The position numbers were made by a program, and so were the translations under genes. From Bacillota bacterium (GTDB taxonomy: Bacteria; Bacillota; Desulfotomaculia; Desulfotomaculales; Desulfallaceae), in NCBI GenBank assembly GCA_009781965.1, contig WQUS01000311.1, positions 1 to 9,563 of the forward strand: a stretch of 9,563 nt of DNA, written 5' to 3'. The notes under the pieces were generated by a model. The model was not told the DNA's origin, ran no database searches, and saw only the letters and a list, made by a program, of their open reading frames with translations. Within the stretch, counting starts at the first letter, position 1. The number at the start of each line of letters is the position of its first letter. Below, in pieces: positions 1-5,235 of the stretch.

Positions 1-66
1 GGCCTGTCTTGCTGGCACATTCCCTTTACGCCTCGTGGGGCGGGCCGCTTTATCACTGCTGTTCAA
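1..66 (-). CDS. N-terminal fragment of an unidentified element gene (runs off the left edge)
   Basis: A TTG start codon (66-64, minus strand) opens a frame that stays open for 22 codons to the window edge. It encodes a basic, Arg/Lys-rich N-terminus beginning MNSSDKAARPTRRKGN. The start is supported by a GGGAGGTG ribosome binding site nine bases upstream, inside the end of the preceding small gene, and the two genes overlap by 14 nt, which suggests translational coupling in one leftward operon. No domain can be recognised from 22 residues. A basic leader followed by Pro-Ala-Arg-Gln-Ala could suit a DNA-packaging or DNA-binding protein, but that is a guess. It is probably a further gene of the mobile element. 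Confidence 0.5.
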   Translation of the reverse strand, partial: MNSSDKAARPTRRKGNVPARQA

Positions 67-274
67 TACTCTGCACCTCCCGGTACTCGCGTTCCAATTC
101 CTTGGTTACGGCTACAAGCAGGTCAGTCGTAAACTGGTCATTGCAGGAGCGGCTGCAGTCTCTCATAGCTCCGACAAGGTTTAACCAATAAGCTTCATTC
201 CTGTCCTGCGGTGGAACTCTGCCAAACTGGGAATGATATTTGTAAATATTTGCATATATATCCTTGTATAGGAT
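53..274 (-). CDS. small unrecognised element protein, about 73 aa, without a standard start codon
   Basis: An open frame on the minus strand runs from just after a TAA (277-275) to TGA (55-53). Its sequence looks like real protein, with a motif FGRVPPQDRNEAYWLNLVGA in the middle and a charged helical C-terminus ending KELEREYREVQSIEQQ. A strong Shine-Dalgarno (AGGGGGTGAT, 287-278) lies seven bases before the first codon, but that codon is ATC, and no ATG, GTG or TTG occurs in frame until ATG at 166-164. Starting there would give 37 aa and discard the most protein-like part. A GTG directly in the Shine-Dalgarno (282-280) opens a different frame of 33 codons. The options are a rare non-AUG start, a mutated start, or a sequencing error. 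The family is not recognised. It follows the helicase and repeat region and couples to the next gene. Confidence 0.5.
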   Translation of the reverse strand: MLYKDIYANIYKYHSQFGRVPPQDRNEAYWLNLVGAMRDCSRSCNDQFTTDLLVAVTKELEREYREVQSIEQQ

Positions 275-322
275 TTAATCACCCCCTTTTATTGCTAGTA
301 ATGTAAACTTATAGGATATTAT

Positions 323-765
323 CGGGTTGGCCAAAACTTCTCTAAAGGCCTAATTTGGCCAACCCGTAAAAACCTTAAAAAAACCAGTAATAATGCGGCT
401 TCCACGGTTTGCCCATAATAAAACCTTTGGCCAACCCGTAATAAAGGCCTAATTACCATAATAATACATAATATATATATATATTACTATTTATTTATAA
501 TATATAGGGCTTAATAGTTCCTATTATTTACATAATTAGCAAATGGGTTAATTACATTATTTTCTTCTTCTGGGTGACTAATGTAAGTATCAAATTGTAA
601 TAATATGTCATATTCGTCGTTTTCCGCGCCGTTACTGCCATCCACGGGTTGACCATCGTTTTTGTTTGGCCAACCCGTGGAGCCCGCGCCGTTCTTGGTT
701 TTTTCTCGGGTTGACGGGTTGGCCATTGTAGGTGTTTGGACACTCTCATGGCTTTGGTCAACCCC
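323..765. repeat. iteron-like cluster of TTTGGCCAACCCG repeats, mostly as inverted pairs
   Basis: Seven copies of a 13-bp motif, TTTGGYCAACCCG or its complement, some partial, lie at 323-335 (complement), 354-366, 426-438, 645-655 (complement, one mismatch), 665-677, 715-725 (complement) and 753-765 (variant ending CCCC). A partial copy lies at 707-714. The copies at 354 and 426 are identical over 16 bp (TTTGGCCAACCCGTAA). A second 13-bp direct repeat, TAAAGGCCTAATT, is at 343-355 and 442-454. Several copies form inverted pairs: 323-335 with 354-366 is a perfect 13-bp arm, and 642-655 with 667-680 is a 14-bp arm with one mismatch. The cluster spans the helicase 3' end and the intergenic space after it. 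Iterons beside a replication gene typically bind an initiator; this role is inferred. Confidence 0.7.
440..510. other. AT-rich tract beside the repeats, candidate DNA-unwinding element of a replication origin
   Basis: This stretch between the last intergenic repeat and the helicase stop codon is almost entirely A and T, including a run of alternating AT at about 469-484. An AT-rich segment next to iterons and a helicase gene is the usual layout of a plasmid-type origin, where it melts first. I see no gene or terminator in it. Assignment as an origin is inference from layout only; AT-rich DNA can also simply be intergenic filler. Confidence 0.4.
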
Positions 766-1875
766 ACTTTGGAAGTTATTCCCTGGGAGTTCCCACACGT
801 ACGGGCCATTTTTTTCGCCGGGTCTTTTGTATGACTTAATGCTTAACTCCTCAGCTGCTCTCCGTAGTGTTCGCTTGGAAAATCCTTTGATTTCTGCCGA
901 TTCTTCCAGGTCACGTTTTTCTTGCGGCCCGTCATTCAATTGAGCCCTAAGCCAATCGGCTGCGTCGTCTAATTTGCTTTCGCGCTCGCCTGTAGCAATT
1001 TCACTTCCAAACATCGCCCCGGCGGTCATTTCTGAGATGCCAGTCCAGAAAAATCCGTCAGCCAGTTTATAGCCCTGAGTTCTCCCTGTTGGCGCTAGGC
1101 TTGACTTTATATGTGCAAGTGCGCGAATAGTCTGGTCTTGCGGGTCACAGCCCGCTAATAATACGCTCCGCGCCGCTGCGGTAAAGTCTATACTACCCAT
1201 ACCACGGTAAATTGCCTTAGTCGTGCCGCCTTTACTCAGATGGCGCAACAGCAGTATAGCGCAACCGTTATGCTCTGCCAGTGCTGCAAGCTTGCTAAGT
1301 ATGGGGCGGGTTTCATTCGCTCGATGCATATCGACACCAGCGCCTAAGAAGGCTTGGAGCGGATCCACGACAATAAGCTGCGGCTGCAACGTCACTGCCA
1401 GTCCTTCCAACAAGGCCAGGTCGCTGAACGAGAAAGAATCCTCGCGTTCGCCGTCTGTGGTTCCGGTCATAGCGTAAACGTTGGCGACGTTCGCCCCCAT
1501 GGCGTCAAGCCGTGGTCTTAAAGTATCACCAATACCATCCTCGGCGGTTAAGTAAATGACGGTTCCTGGCGCGCGTCTTTCCCATGGCCGCCCAGTGTTA
1601 GAATCGGGGAATGGTGCGCCGGTGCTAACTGCAGTTGCTATTGCCAAGGCAATAAAAGTCTTCCCGGCTGCCGGGTCGCCCTCGAGTAATGTAATTTTCC
1701 CCTTAGGGATATAGGGCCGCCACAACCATTGGACGGACTCGGGCTCGATGTCGGCCAGGCAGACAAACGCTGCCTTTTTGACTTGTTTCTGCGGCTTATC
1801 TGGTAGATCCAAGGCTCGGGCCATGTCTGGGTTCTCATTTGTTAGCTTTAGGATTTCTTTGCCTAAATTATCCAC
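511..1875 (-). CDS. RepA-like AAA ATPase / replicative helicase of the mobile element
   Basis: A 454-aa RecA-fold ATPase of the AAA_25/RepA type found in plasmids, phages and integrative elements, expected to unwind DNA as a cytoplasmic ring. Visible motifs: Walker A GDPAAGKT (residues 66-73), a catalytic acidic motif YLTAEDG (108-114), Walker B LIVVDPLQAF (167-176), and the sensor segment LLLRHLSKG (208-216). Residues about 300-370 look like a winged helix. The last 80 or so residues are Asn/Gly/Glu-rich, low in complexity, and coincide with the DNA repeats. The start is GTG (1875-1873), preceded by GAGGTGAT; it overlaps the upstream zinc-finger gene by 13 nt, so the pair is probably translationally coupled. 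No initiator or relaxase domain is seen. Function is confident at family level; its role in replicating this element is inferred. Confidence 0.85.
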   Translation of the reverse strand: MDNLGKEILKLTNENPDMARALDLPDKPQKQVKKAAFVCLADIEPESVQWLWRPYIPKGKITLLEGDPAAGKTFIALAIATAVSTGAPFPDSNTGRPWERRAPGTVIYLTAEDGIGDTLRPRLDAMGANVANVYAMTGTTDGEREDSFSFSDLALLEGLAVTLQPQLIVVDPLQAFLGAGVDMHRANETRPILSKLAALAEHNGCAILLLRHLSKGGTTKAIYRGMGSIDFTAAARSVLLAGCDPQDQTIRALAHIKSSLAPTGRTQGYKLADGFFWTGISEMTAGAMFGSEIATGERESKLDDAADWLRAQLNDGPQEKRDLEESAEIKGFSKRTLRRAAEELSIKSYKRPGEKNGPYVWELPGNNFQSGVDQSHESVQTPTMANPSTREKTKNGAGSTGWPNKNDGQPVDGSNGAENDEYDILLQFDTYISHPEEENNVINPFANYVNNRNY

Positions 1876-2498
1876 CTTATCACCTCGGGATCTGAAAGCG
1901 CCTGAAGCTGAATTTTATAGTTCTTATCTTGTAGCACCTGTAACAGGAATTTTCTATAATCATGCCCGGTCAGCCAATCTGCCAGCTCAACGTGAGCACT
2001 ATATCCACCTGCAGCTAAAACTTGTTCTGTCGTTCGGACCAGCAAACCCAGCGCTCGAACGGCGTCGTTGATTTTTCGCTGAAATGCCCGCACCGCTTCC
2101 CTTTCGCGTGTTCGTTGTGCGGCCTGTTCCTGCAGCAGCTGCCGCTCTGCTGTCGATAATGGGCAGTCTGCCTGTAATCCAAATTCGTTAGCAATAAGCC
2201 GTGCGGCCTCAATGGGTTTAACGTCTAAAATTTGTGATATTATTGCCACATTGTCACCCCCACGCTGACAGGCAAAGCACCATGCACCCTTGTTGCCGGG
2301 ATAGATAATAAATGAGGGTCGCTTATCTTCGTGGCCAGGAAAGGGACAGCGGGCTGCATAGCTATTTCCGCGCTTCGTCAGGGTCAAGCCCAAGGTGTGC
2401 TGCAGAACTGTTGTGGTTTCCAATTGTTTGACTGACTGGAAAATATTACTTTCTAGGTGTTCAGCCTGTCGCATACGATTAATCCCGCTTGCCGTCAA
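1863..2498 (-). CDS. CHC2 zinc-finger protein, primase N-terminal type, without a TOPRIM domain
   Basis: A 211-aa protein with a CHC2-type zinc ribbon as in the DnaG primase N-terminus: Cys51, His56, Cys74 and Cys77, within CPFPGHEDKRPSF and WCFACQRGGD. This domain recognises template DNA during primer synthesis. The rest (about 115-211) is helical, rich in Gln, Arg and Glu, and shows no TOPRIM catalytic motifs; the length is far too short for a complete primase. It may act with the adjacent helicase as a split helicase/primase, or serve only as a DNA-binding partner. The longest frame starts at TTG 2498, overlapping the upstream HTH gene by 20 nt, with a weak GGAA site. ATG at 2474, four bases after the upstream stop, is a reasonable alternative and leaves the zinc finger intact. 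Zinc-finger call is firm; priming role is inferred. Confidence 0.8.
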   Translation of the reverse strand: MTASGINRMRQAEHLESNIFQSVKQLETTTVLQHTLGLTLTKRGNSYAARCPFPGHEDKRPSFIIYPGNKGAWCFACQRGGDNVAIISQILDVKPIEAARLIANEFGLQADCPLSTAERQLLQEQAAQRTREREAVRAFQRKINDAVRALGLLVRTTEQVLAAGGYSAHVELADWLTGHDYRKFLLQVLQDKNYKIQLQALSDPEVIRWII

Positions 2499-2676
2499 GA
2501 AATTCCAAAAAAGTTTTCAACTTCACATACTTCCTGTTTCCGACCTGAACACTGGGGATTAGGCCATCTTTAACTAATCGCCGCGCCGCTCGGCCTGGAA
2601 TAATTCCCAACTTTCCAAGTTCTGGTATGGTAACCATTTTTTCATAGTCGTTAACGCAATTAACAATTTGTGTCAT
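2479..2676 (-). CDS. small helix-turn-helix protein, excisionase or Cro-like
   Basis: A 65-aa protein with the MerR-like/HTH_17 winged fold common to excisionases and small regulators: IPELGKLGIIPGRAARRLVK (residues 17-36) is the HTH, followed by a wing-like segment IPSVQVGNRKYVKLKTFLEFL. It is the first gene of the leftward operon, starting at ATG 2676 with a strong GGAGGG site (2688-2683) six bases upstream, and its end overlaps the zinc-finger gene. Small HTH proteins in this place, divergent from a repressor and near an integrase, usually act either as Xis, bending DNA to favour excision, or as a Cro-type repressor; the sequence cannot separate these. It could also regulate the helicase operon. 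Confidence 0.75.
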   Translation of the reverse strand: MTQIVNCVNDYEKMVTIPELGKLGIIPGRAARRLVKDGLIPSVQVGNRKYVKLKTFLEFLDGKRD

Positions 2677-2699
2677 TTCTTGCCCTCCTTTTTTAGTAC

Positions 2700-2728
2700 T
2701 TGCATTTGTTGTCAGTATAAGTTATAAT
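2700..2728 (+). promoter_or_regulatory. predicted promoter of the repressor gene
   Basis: TTGCAT (2700-2705) and a perfect TATAAT (2723-2728) are separated by 17 bases. Transcription would begin at about 2735, essentially at the first ATG of the repressor frame (2736). The promoter lies inside the divergent intergenic region shared with the helicase operon, the natural place for operator control. Confidence 0.65.
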
Positions 2729-2748
2729 TTGCTGAATGAAAATGGCAA
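2721..2748 (-). promoter_or_regulatory. predicted promoter of the leftward helicase operon
   Basis: On the minus strand TTGCCA (2748-2743) and TATAAC (2726-2721) are spaced by 16 bases, each one base from consensus. The start point would fall near 2714, about 38 bases before the HTH gene. The -10 overlaps that of the opposing repressor promoter, so the two promoters probably exclude each other. Confidence 0.5.
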
Positions 2749-3422
2749 GTTTGCGGCAAAAAAAATTAGATTCTAAGAAAGGTGCTGCATTTGTTATGCA
2801 ATATCCGGAAGACAAAGTTATAGCAGCAAGAATAAAACACGAAAGGAAAGCTATGGGCCTTACCCAGGAAAAACTTGCTGAGCTTCTTAATGCCGACAGA
2901 AATACTGTTGGAGCATGGGAGGGAAAAACCAAACAAAGCCGCTCTCCAGAACTTAAGGTTATGCTTAAAATGTGCGAACTATTTGACTGCGAAATTGACT
3001 ACCTGCTTGGCGCAATTGACTACAAGACGAGGGAAGTAACAGATATACAGAAAGTTACAGGGCTTACGCCTGCGGCAATTAAGATTCTTGAAGAAACGAA
3101 GGAGCCGCGCACGGATCCGAAACGATGGACGCACACAGGAGCGGAAAGGCAGAACTTTGATATTATCTCTTTATTTATTGAGCATGAACAATTATGGCAA
3201 AAGGTGGCGGGAACGGTTAAATATTTAATCGATTATGAGTTGCCGGATATGTCCAAACCGGGGAATACACTTACAAGTGACATGTTATTAGTTGAACCGG
3301 GCTTGTATTACGAAATTCAGTGGAAGTTTACAGAATTCATCAAAACGCTTGTAGATGGTATGAAAAAGCTTAGCAATGGCAATGAAGGAGAACGGAGGAA
3401 TAACCATGCCAACCAAAAGTAA
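2736..3422 (+). CDS. XRE-family (cI-like) transcriptional repressor of the element
   Basis: A 228-aa protein with an N-terminal lambda-repressor-type HTH (residues about 28-91) including GLTQEKLAELLNADRNTVGA, followed by the segment TDIQKVTGLTPAAIKILEE seen in phage-type regulators of Firmicutes, and then a helical C-terminal half. No S24 self-cleavage domain is visible, so it is unlikely to be a LexA-type self-cleaving repressor; ImmR-like control by a separate protease is possible but not shown. The first ATG (2736) sits at the predicted transcription start, giving a leaderless message; the alternative ATG at 2796 has an AAAGGTG site eleven bases upstream and fits the usual HTH position, giving 208 aa. 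The gene ends 17 nt inside the integrase, suggesting co-expression. It presumably represses the divergent operon. Confidence 0.8.
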   Translation: MKMASLRQKKLDSKKGAAFVMQYPEDKVIAARIKHERKAMGLTQEKLAELLNADRNTVGAWEGKTKQSRSPELKVMLKMCELFDCEIDYLLGAIDYKTREVTDIQKVTGLTPAAIKILEETKEPRTDPKRWTHTGAERQNFDIISLFIEHEQLWQKVAGTVKYLIDYELPDMSKPGNTLTSDMLLVEPGLYYEIQWKFTEFIKTLVDGMKKLSNGNEGERRNNHANQK

Positions 3423-4872
3423 TAGTTCCCTGCCGGCAGGTGTGTCTGTTGTGGCCAACCGTCCGGGCTTGTACCGCTTAACCTGCATGATCCACGGTAA
3501 ACGCTACAGCGAATATTACCGGTCAGCTGAAGAAAGCAAGAAAAAGCTGCAAAGTGAGCTGCAGAAGGCAATTGATACCTTCCGGGAACGTGCCGAACGT
3601 GGTTTGCTCCGGAGCGGCGACATCAACGACAAAAGCACATTCAAAGATGCGGTCAGGTGGTTCATAAGCATCCGCAAACTTGAAATCAGGGAAAGCACTC
3701 AGATTGTAGAACGGTTCATGTTTGACCATTACCTGATTCCGCACCTCGGGGATTATAAGCTAAAAGAAATCACGCCGCCAATGGTTACAAGGCTGCTCGC
3801 AGAACTGCTCGAACATGGCGGTGGTGGCGGTAGGGCAGTATATACCGCAAGGCTTGAATTTATTGAGCTTATATGCGAAAAGAAACCGGCCAGGACTGCC
3901 GGGGGCTTTAATCTCGTTGCGCGTGAATTGGGTATTGGTGTGGAGAATACTTTTTTGCGGGTCCGGCAAGGCGGGAACTGCGGAAGAGAAGTCGCGGGGA
4001 AGGTCGCCAAGTATTATGGCGTTCCGCTTCTTACAGCATTTGAAAAGAAGCTTACGGTCAAGCCCCTGTCAGCTGCCTATGTTTCCAAAATCACCTATAC
4101 ACTATCGGCCTTGTTCATGGCTTTGGTTAAGAACGGCATTCTGCTCCAGAACCCGGTGGTGAACGCCATAAAGCCCCGCATTGGTGAAAAAGACATCCCT
4201 GCATACCTCGACAACACGCAAATACCGATTTTTCTTGAGGCGCTTAATGAACTTGACATTGACAGGTCGGTCCGTGTCGCCATCACGTTAATGTTAATGC
4301 TCGGGCTAAGGAGTGGGGAAGCTCGTGGGCTCCGTTGGATTGACGTGGATTTCGTTAACGGTATTATCAGCATTGAGAAGAATTGCGGGGATACCCTCAG
4401 CGGGCTAGCCCTGACTGAGTTAAAAACCAAACGGTCACGCCGTAAACTTCCGCTTTCCCCTGCGCTGCATAATATCCTGTTTGAGCACAAAAGGCACCTG
4501 GAGGAGTATTCCCGTTCCCTTGGGTCCCTGTGGCAGAACAATGGAATTGTATGCCCGAACACCACAGGCGGCCTAATGAACAAGGCCATCCCCAACGGTG
4601 CCATAAAACGTATACTGAACGCCAGGAAGGAGCTGCCCCGTGGGCTTCACGCTCACTCTATGCGGCACACTTTTGTTTCCCTGCTTATATCAGGCGGGCT
4701 TGATGTGGTGAACGTTGCCGCCCTGGCAGGCGATACGATAGAAATCATAAGCAAACACTATGCGCACAGCTTCGCAGAACGCCGGGCTGCCGCTATGGAC
4801 ATTGTAGGGGATTCGTTTGCAAGTCTCGTTAACAATCCCGCCCCGCTGAGGCTTGCCGTGGTTAATAAATAA
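3406..4872 (+). CDS. int: tyrosine recombinase (site-specific integrase)
   Basis: A 488-aa phage/conjugative-element integrase. Residues about 12-66 form an arm-type DNA-binding domain and about 78-250 a core-binding domain interrupted by an inserted HTH-like segment (about 143-215). The catalytic domain runs from about 265. Active-site residues are Arg302 (in GLRSGEARGL), Lys340 or Lys342, His417 and Arg420 (in HSMRHTF), and the nucleophile Tyr452 (in SKHYAH). The fifth position, usually His or Trp, is Asp443 (in LAGDT). The start is ATG 3406 with GGAGG seven bases upstream; a further ten in-frame codons back to 3376 lack such a site. It overlaps the repressor by 17 nt and ends at a terminator. 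It should catalyse integration and excision at the adjacent guaA end; the target is inferred from position. Confidence 0.93.
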   Translation: MPTKSNSSLPAGVSVVANRPGLYRLTCMIHGKRYSEYYRSAEESKKKLQSELQKAIDTFRERAERGLLRSGDINDKSTFKDAVRWFISIRKLEIRESTQIVERFMFDHYLIPHLGDYKLKEITPPMVTRLLAELLEHGGGGGRAVYTARLEFIELICEKKPARTAGGFNLVARELGIGVENTFLRVRQGGNCGREVAGKVAKYYGVPLLTAFEKKLTVKPLSAAYVSKITYTLSALFMALVKNGILLQNPVVNAIKPRIGEKDIPAYLDNTQIPIFLEALNELDIDRSVRVAITLMLMLGLRSGEARGLRWIDVDFVNGIISIEKNCGDTLSGLALTELKTKRSRRKLPLSPALHNILFEHKRHLEEYSRSLGSLWQNNGIVCPNTTGGLMNKAIPNGAIKRILNARKELPRGLHAHSMRHTFVSLLISGGLDVVNVAALAGDTIEIISKHYAHSFAERRAAAMDIVGDSFASLVNNPAPLRLAVVNK

Positions 4873-4908
4873 GCGCATATTAAACGTGTATTAAGCATGC
4901 ACATAAGC

Positions 4909-4940
4909 AAAGCCCTTGCCGTTATAGCAGGGCTTTCTTT
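4909..4940 (+). terminator. intrinsic terminator of the integrase gene
   Basis: AAAGCCCT (4909-4916) pairs with AGGGCTTT (4929-4936) around a 12-base loop that can pair two more G-C bases, followed by the T-rich CTTTGTT. It lies 37 bases after the integrase stop codon. Confidence 0.75.
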
Positions 4941-5170
4941 GTTGGTAATTTGTCATTAACCAGATAACTTCCTTTACTGGAAATTGGACGGTTCCGAAAA
5001 ATTAGATCATCTTTTTGCACGTTTTCCGGCAACAGCCCCCTGAAGAAGGTCAGTAACCATGCCGCTCCCCCGTCTCGAAAACGGCTAAAAATGTAGGTAA
5101 AATTGTAGTACAAAAGTTCCGAAAACATACGAAAAACCGTGTTTATTTCTGTAAAGATATGTAAGTAGCG

Positions 5171-5210
5171 AACGCCGCAAATGCAGTGATACTAAGCAAT
5201 GCGGCGTTTT
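5171..5210 (+). terminator. strong hairpin facing guaA, terminator-like in the rightward direction
   Basis: AACGCCGCA (5171-5179) pairs perfectly with TGCGGCGTT (5200-5208), with a possible inner TGC/GCA pair, and is followed on the plus strand by TTTTG. On the minus strand, where it would end the hpt-guaA transcript, the stem is followed by CGCTACTTAC with no T-run. It therefore best fits blocking rightward read-through from the element into guaA, though the stem could also stabilise the guaA message end. Confidence 0.55.
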
Positions 5211-5235
5211 GTGACAACATACGAAATGCCCTAAC

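Larger units (their letters stand above)
4873..5235. other. element-chromosome junction region, probably containing the attachment site
   Basis: This 363-base stretch between the convergent integrase and guaA genes holds the integrase terminator, a second hairpin (5171-5208) and an imperfect 14-bp direct repeat (5121-5134 and 5213-5226, sharing AACATACGAAA). I recognise no gene here; a 68-codon minus-strand frame (4922-5128) lacks a ribosome binding site. The attachment core should lie in this region or in the last codons of guaA, since islands that target guaA recombine at its 3' end. The partner att copy would be outside the window, so the core cannot be defined here. Confidence 0.45.

Noticed and set aside
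9..191. Rightward 60-codon frame at the left edge
   Set aside because: The opposite strand has two better frames with ribosome binding sites and protein-like composition; the rightward one is their antisense shadow.
323..366. Inverted repeat as a Rho-independent terminator for the helicase operon
   Set aside because: The 13-bp arms are strong, but neither strand has a T-run after the stem, and the same motif recurs elsewhere in the cluster, favouring a protein-binding role.
323..765. Repeat cluster as a CRISPR array
   Set aside because: The units are short, in both orientations, with irregular spacing (about 10 to more than 200 bases) and lie partly inside a gene; no cas genes are present.
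4922..5128. 68-codon minus-strand frame between integrase and guaA
   Set aside because: No ribosome binding site before its ATG, no recognisable protein pattern, and it runs through the integrase terminator and towards the expected att region.
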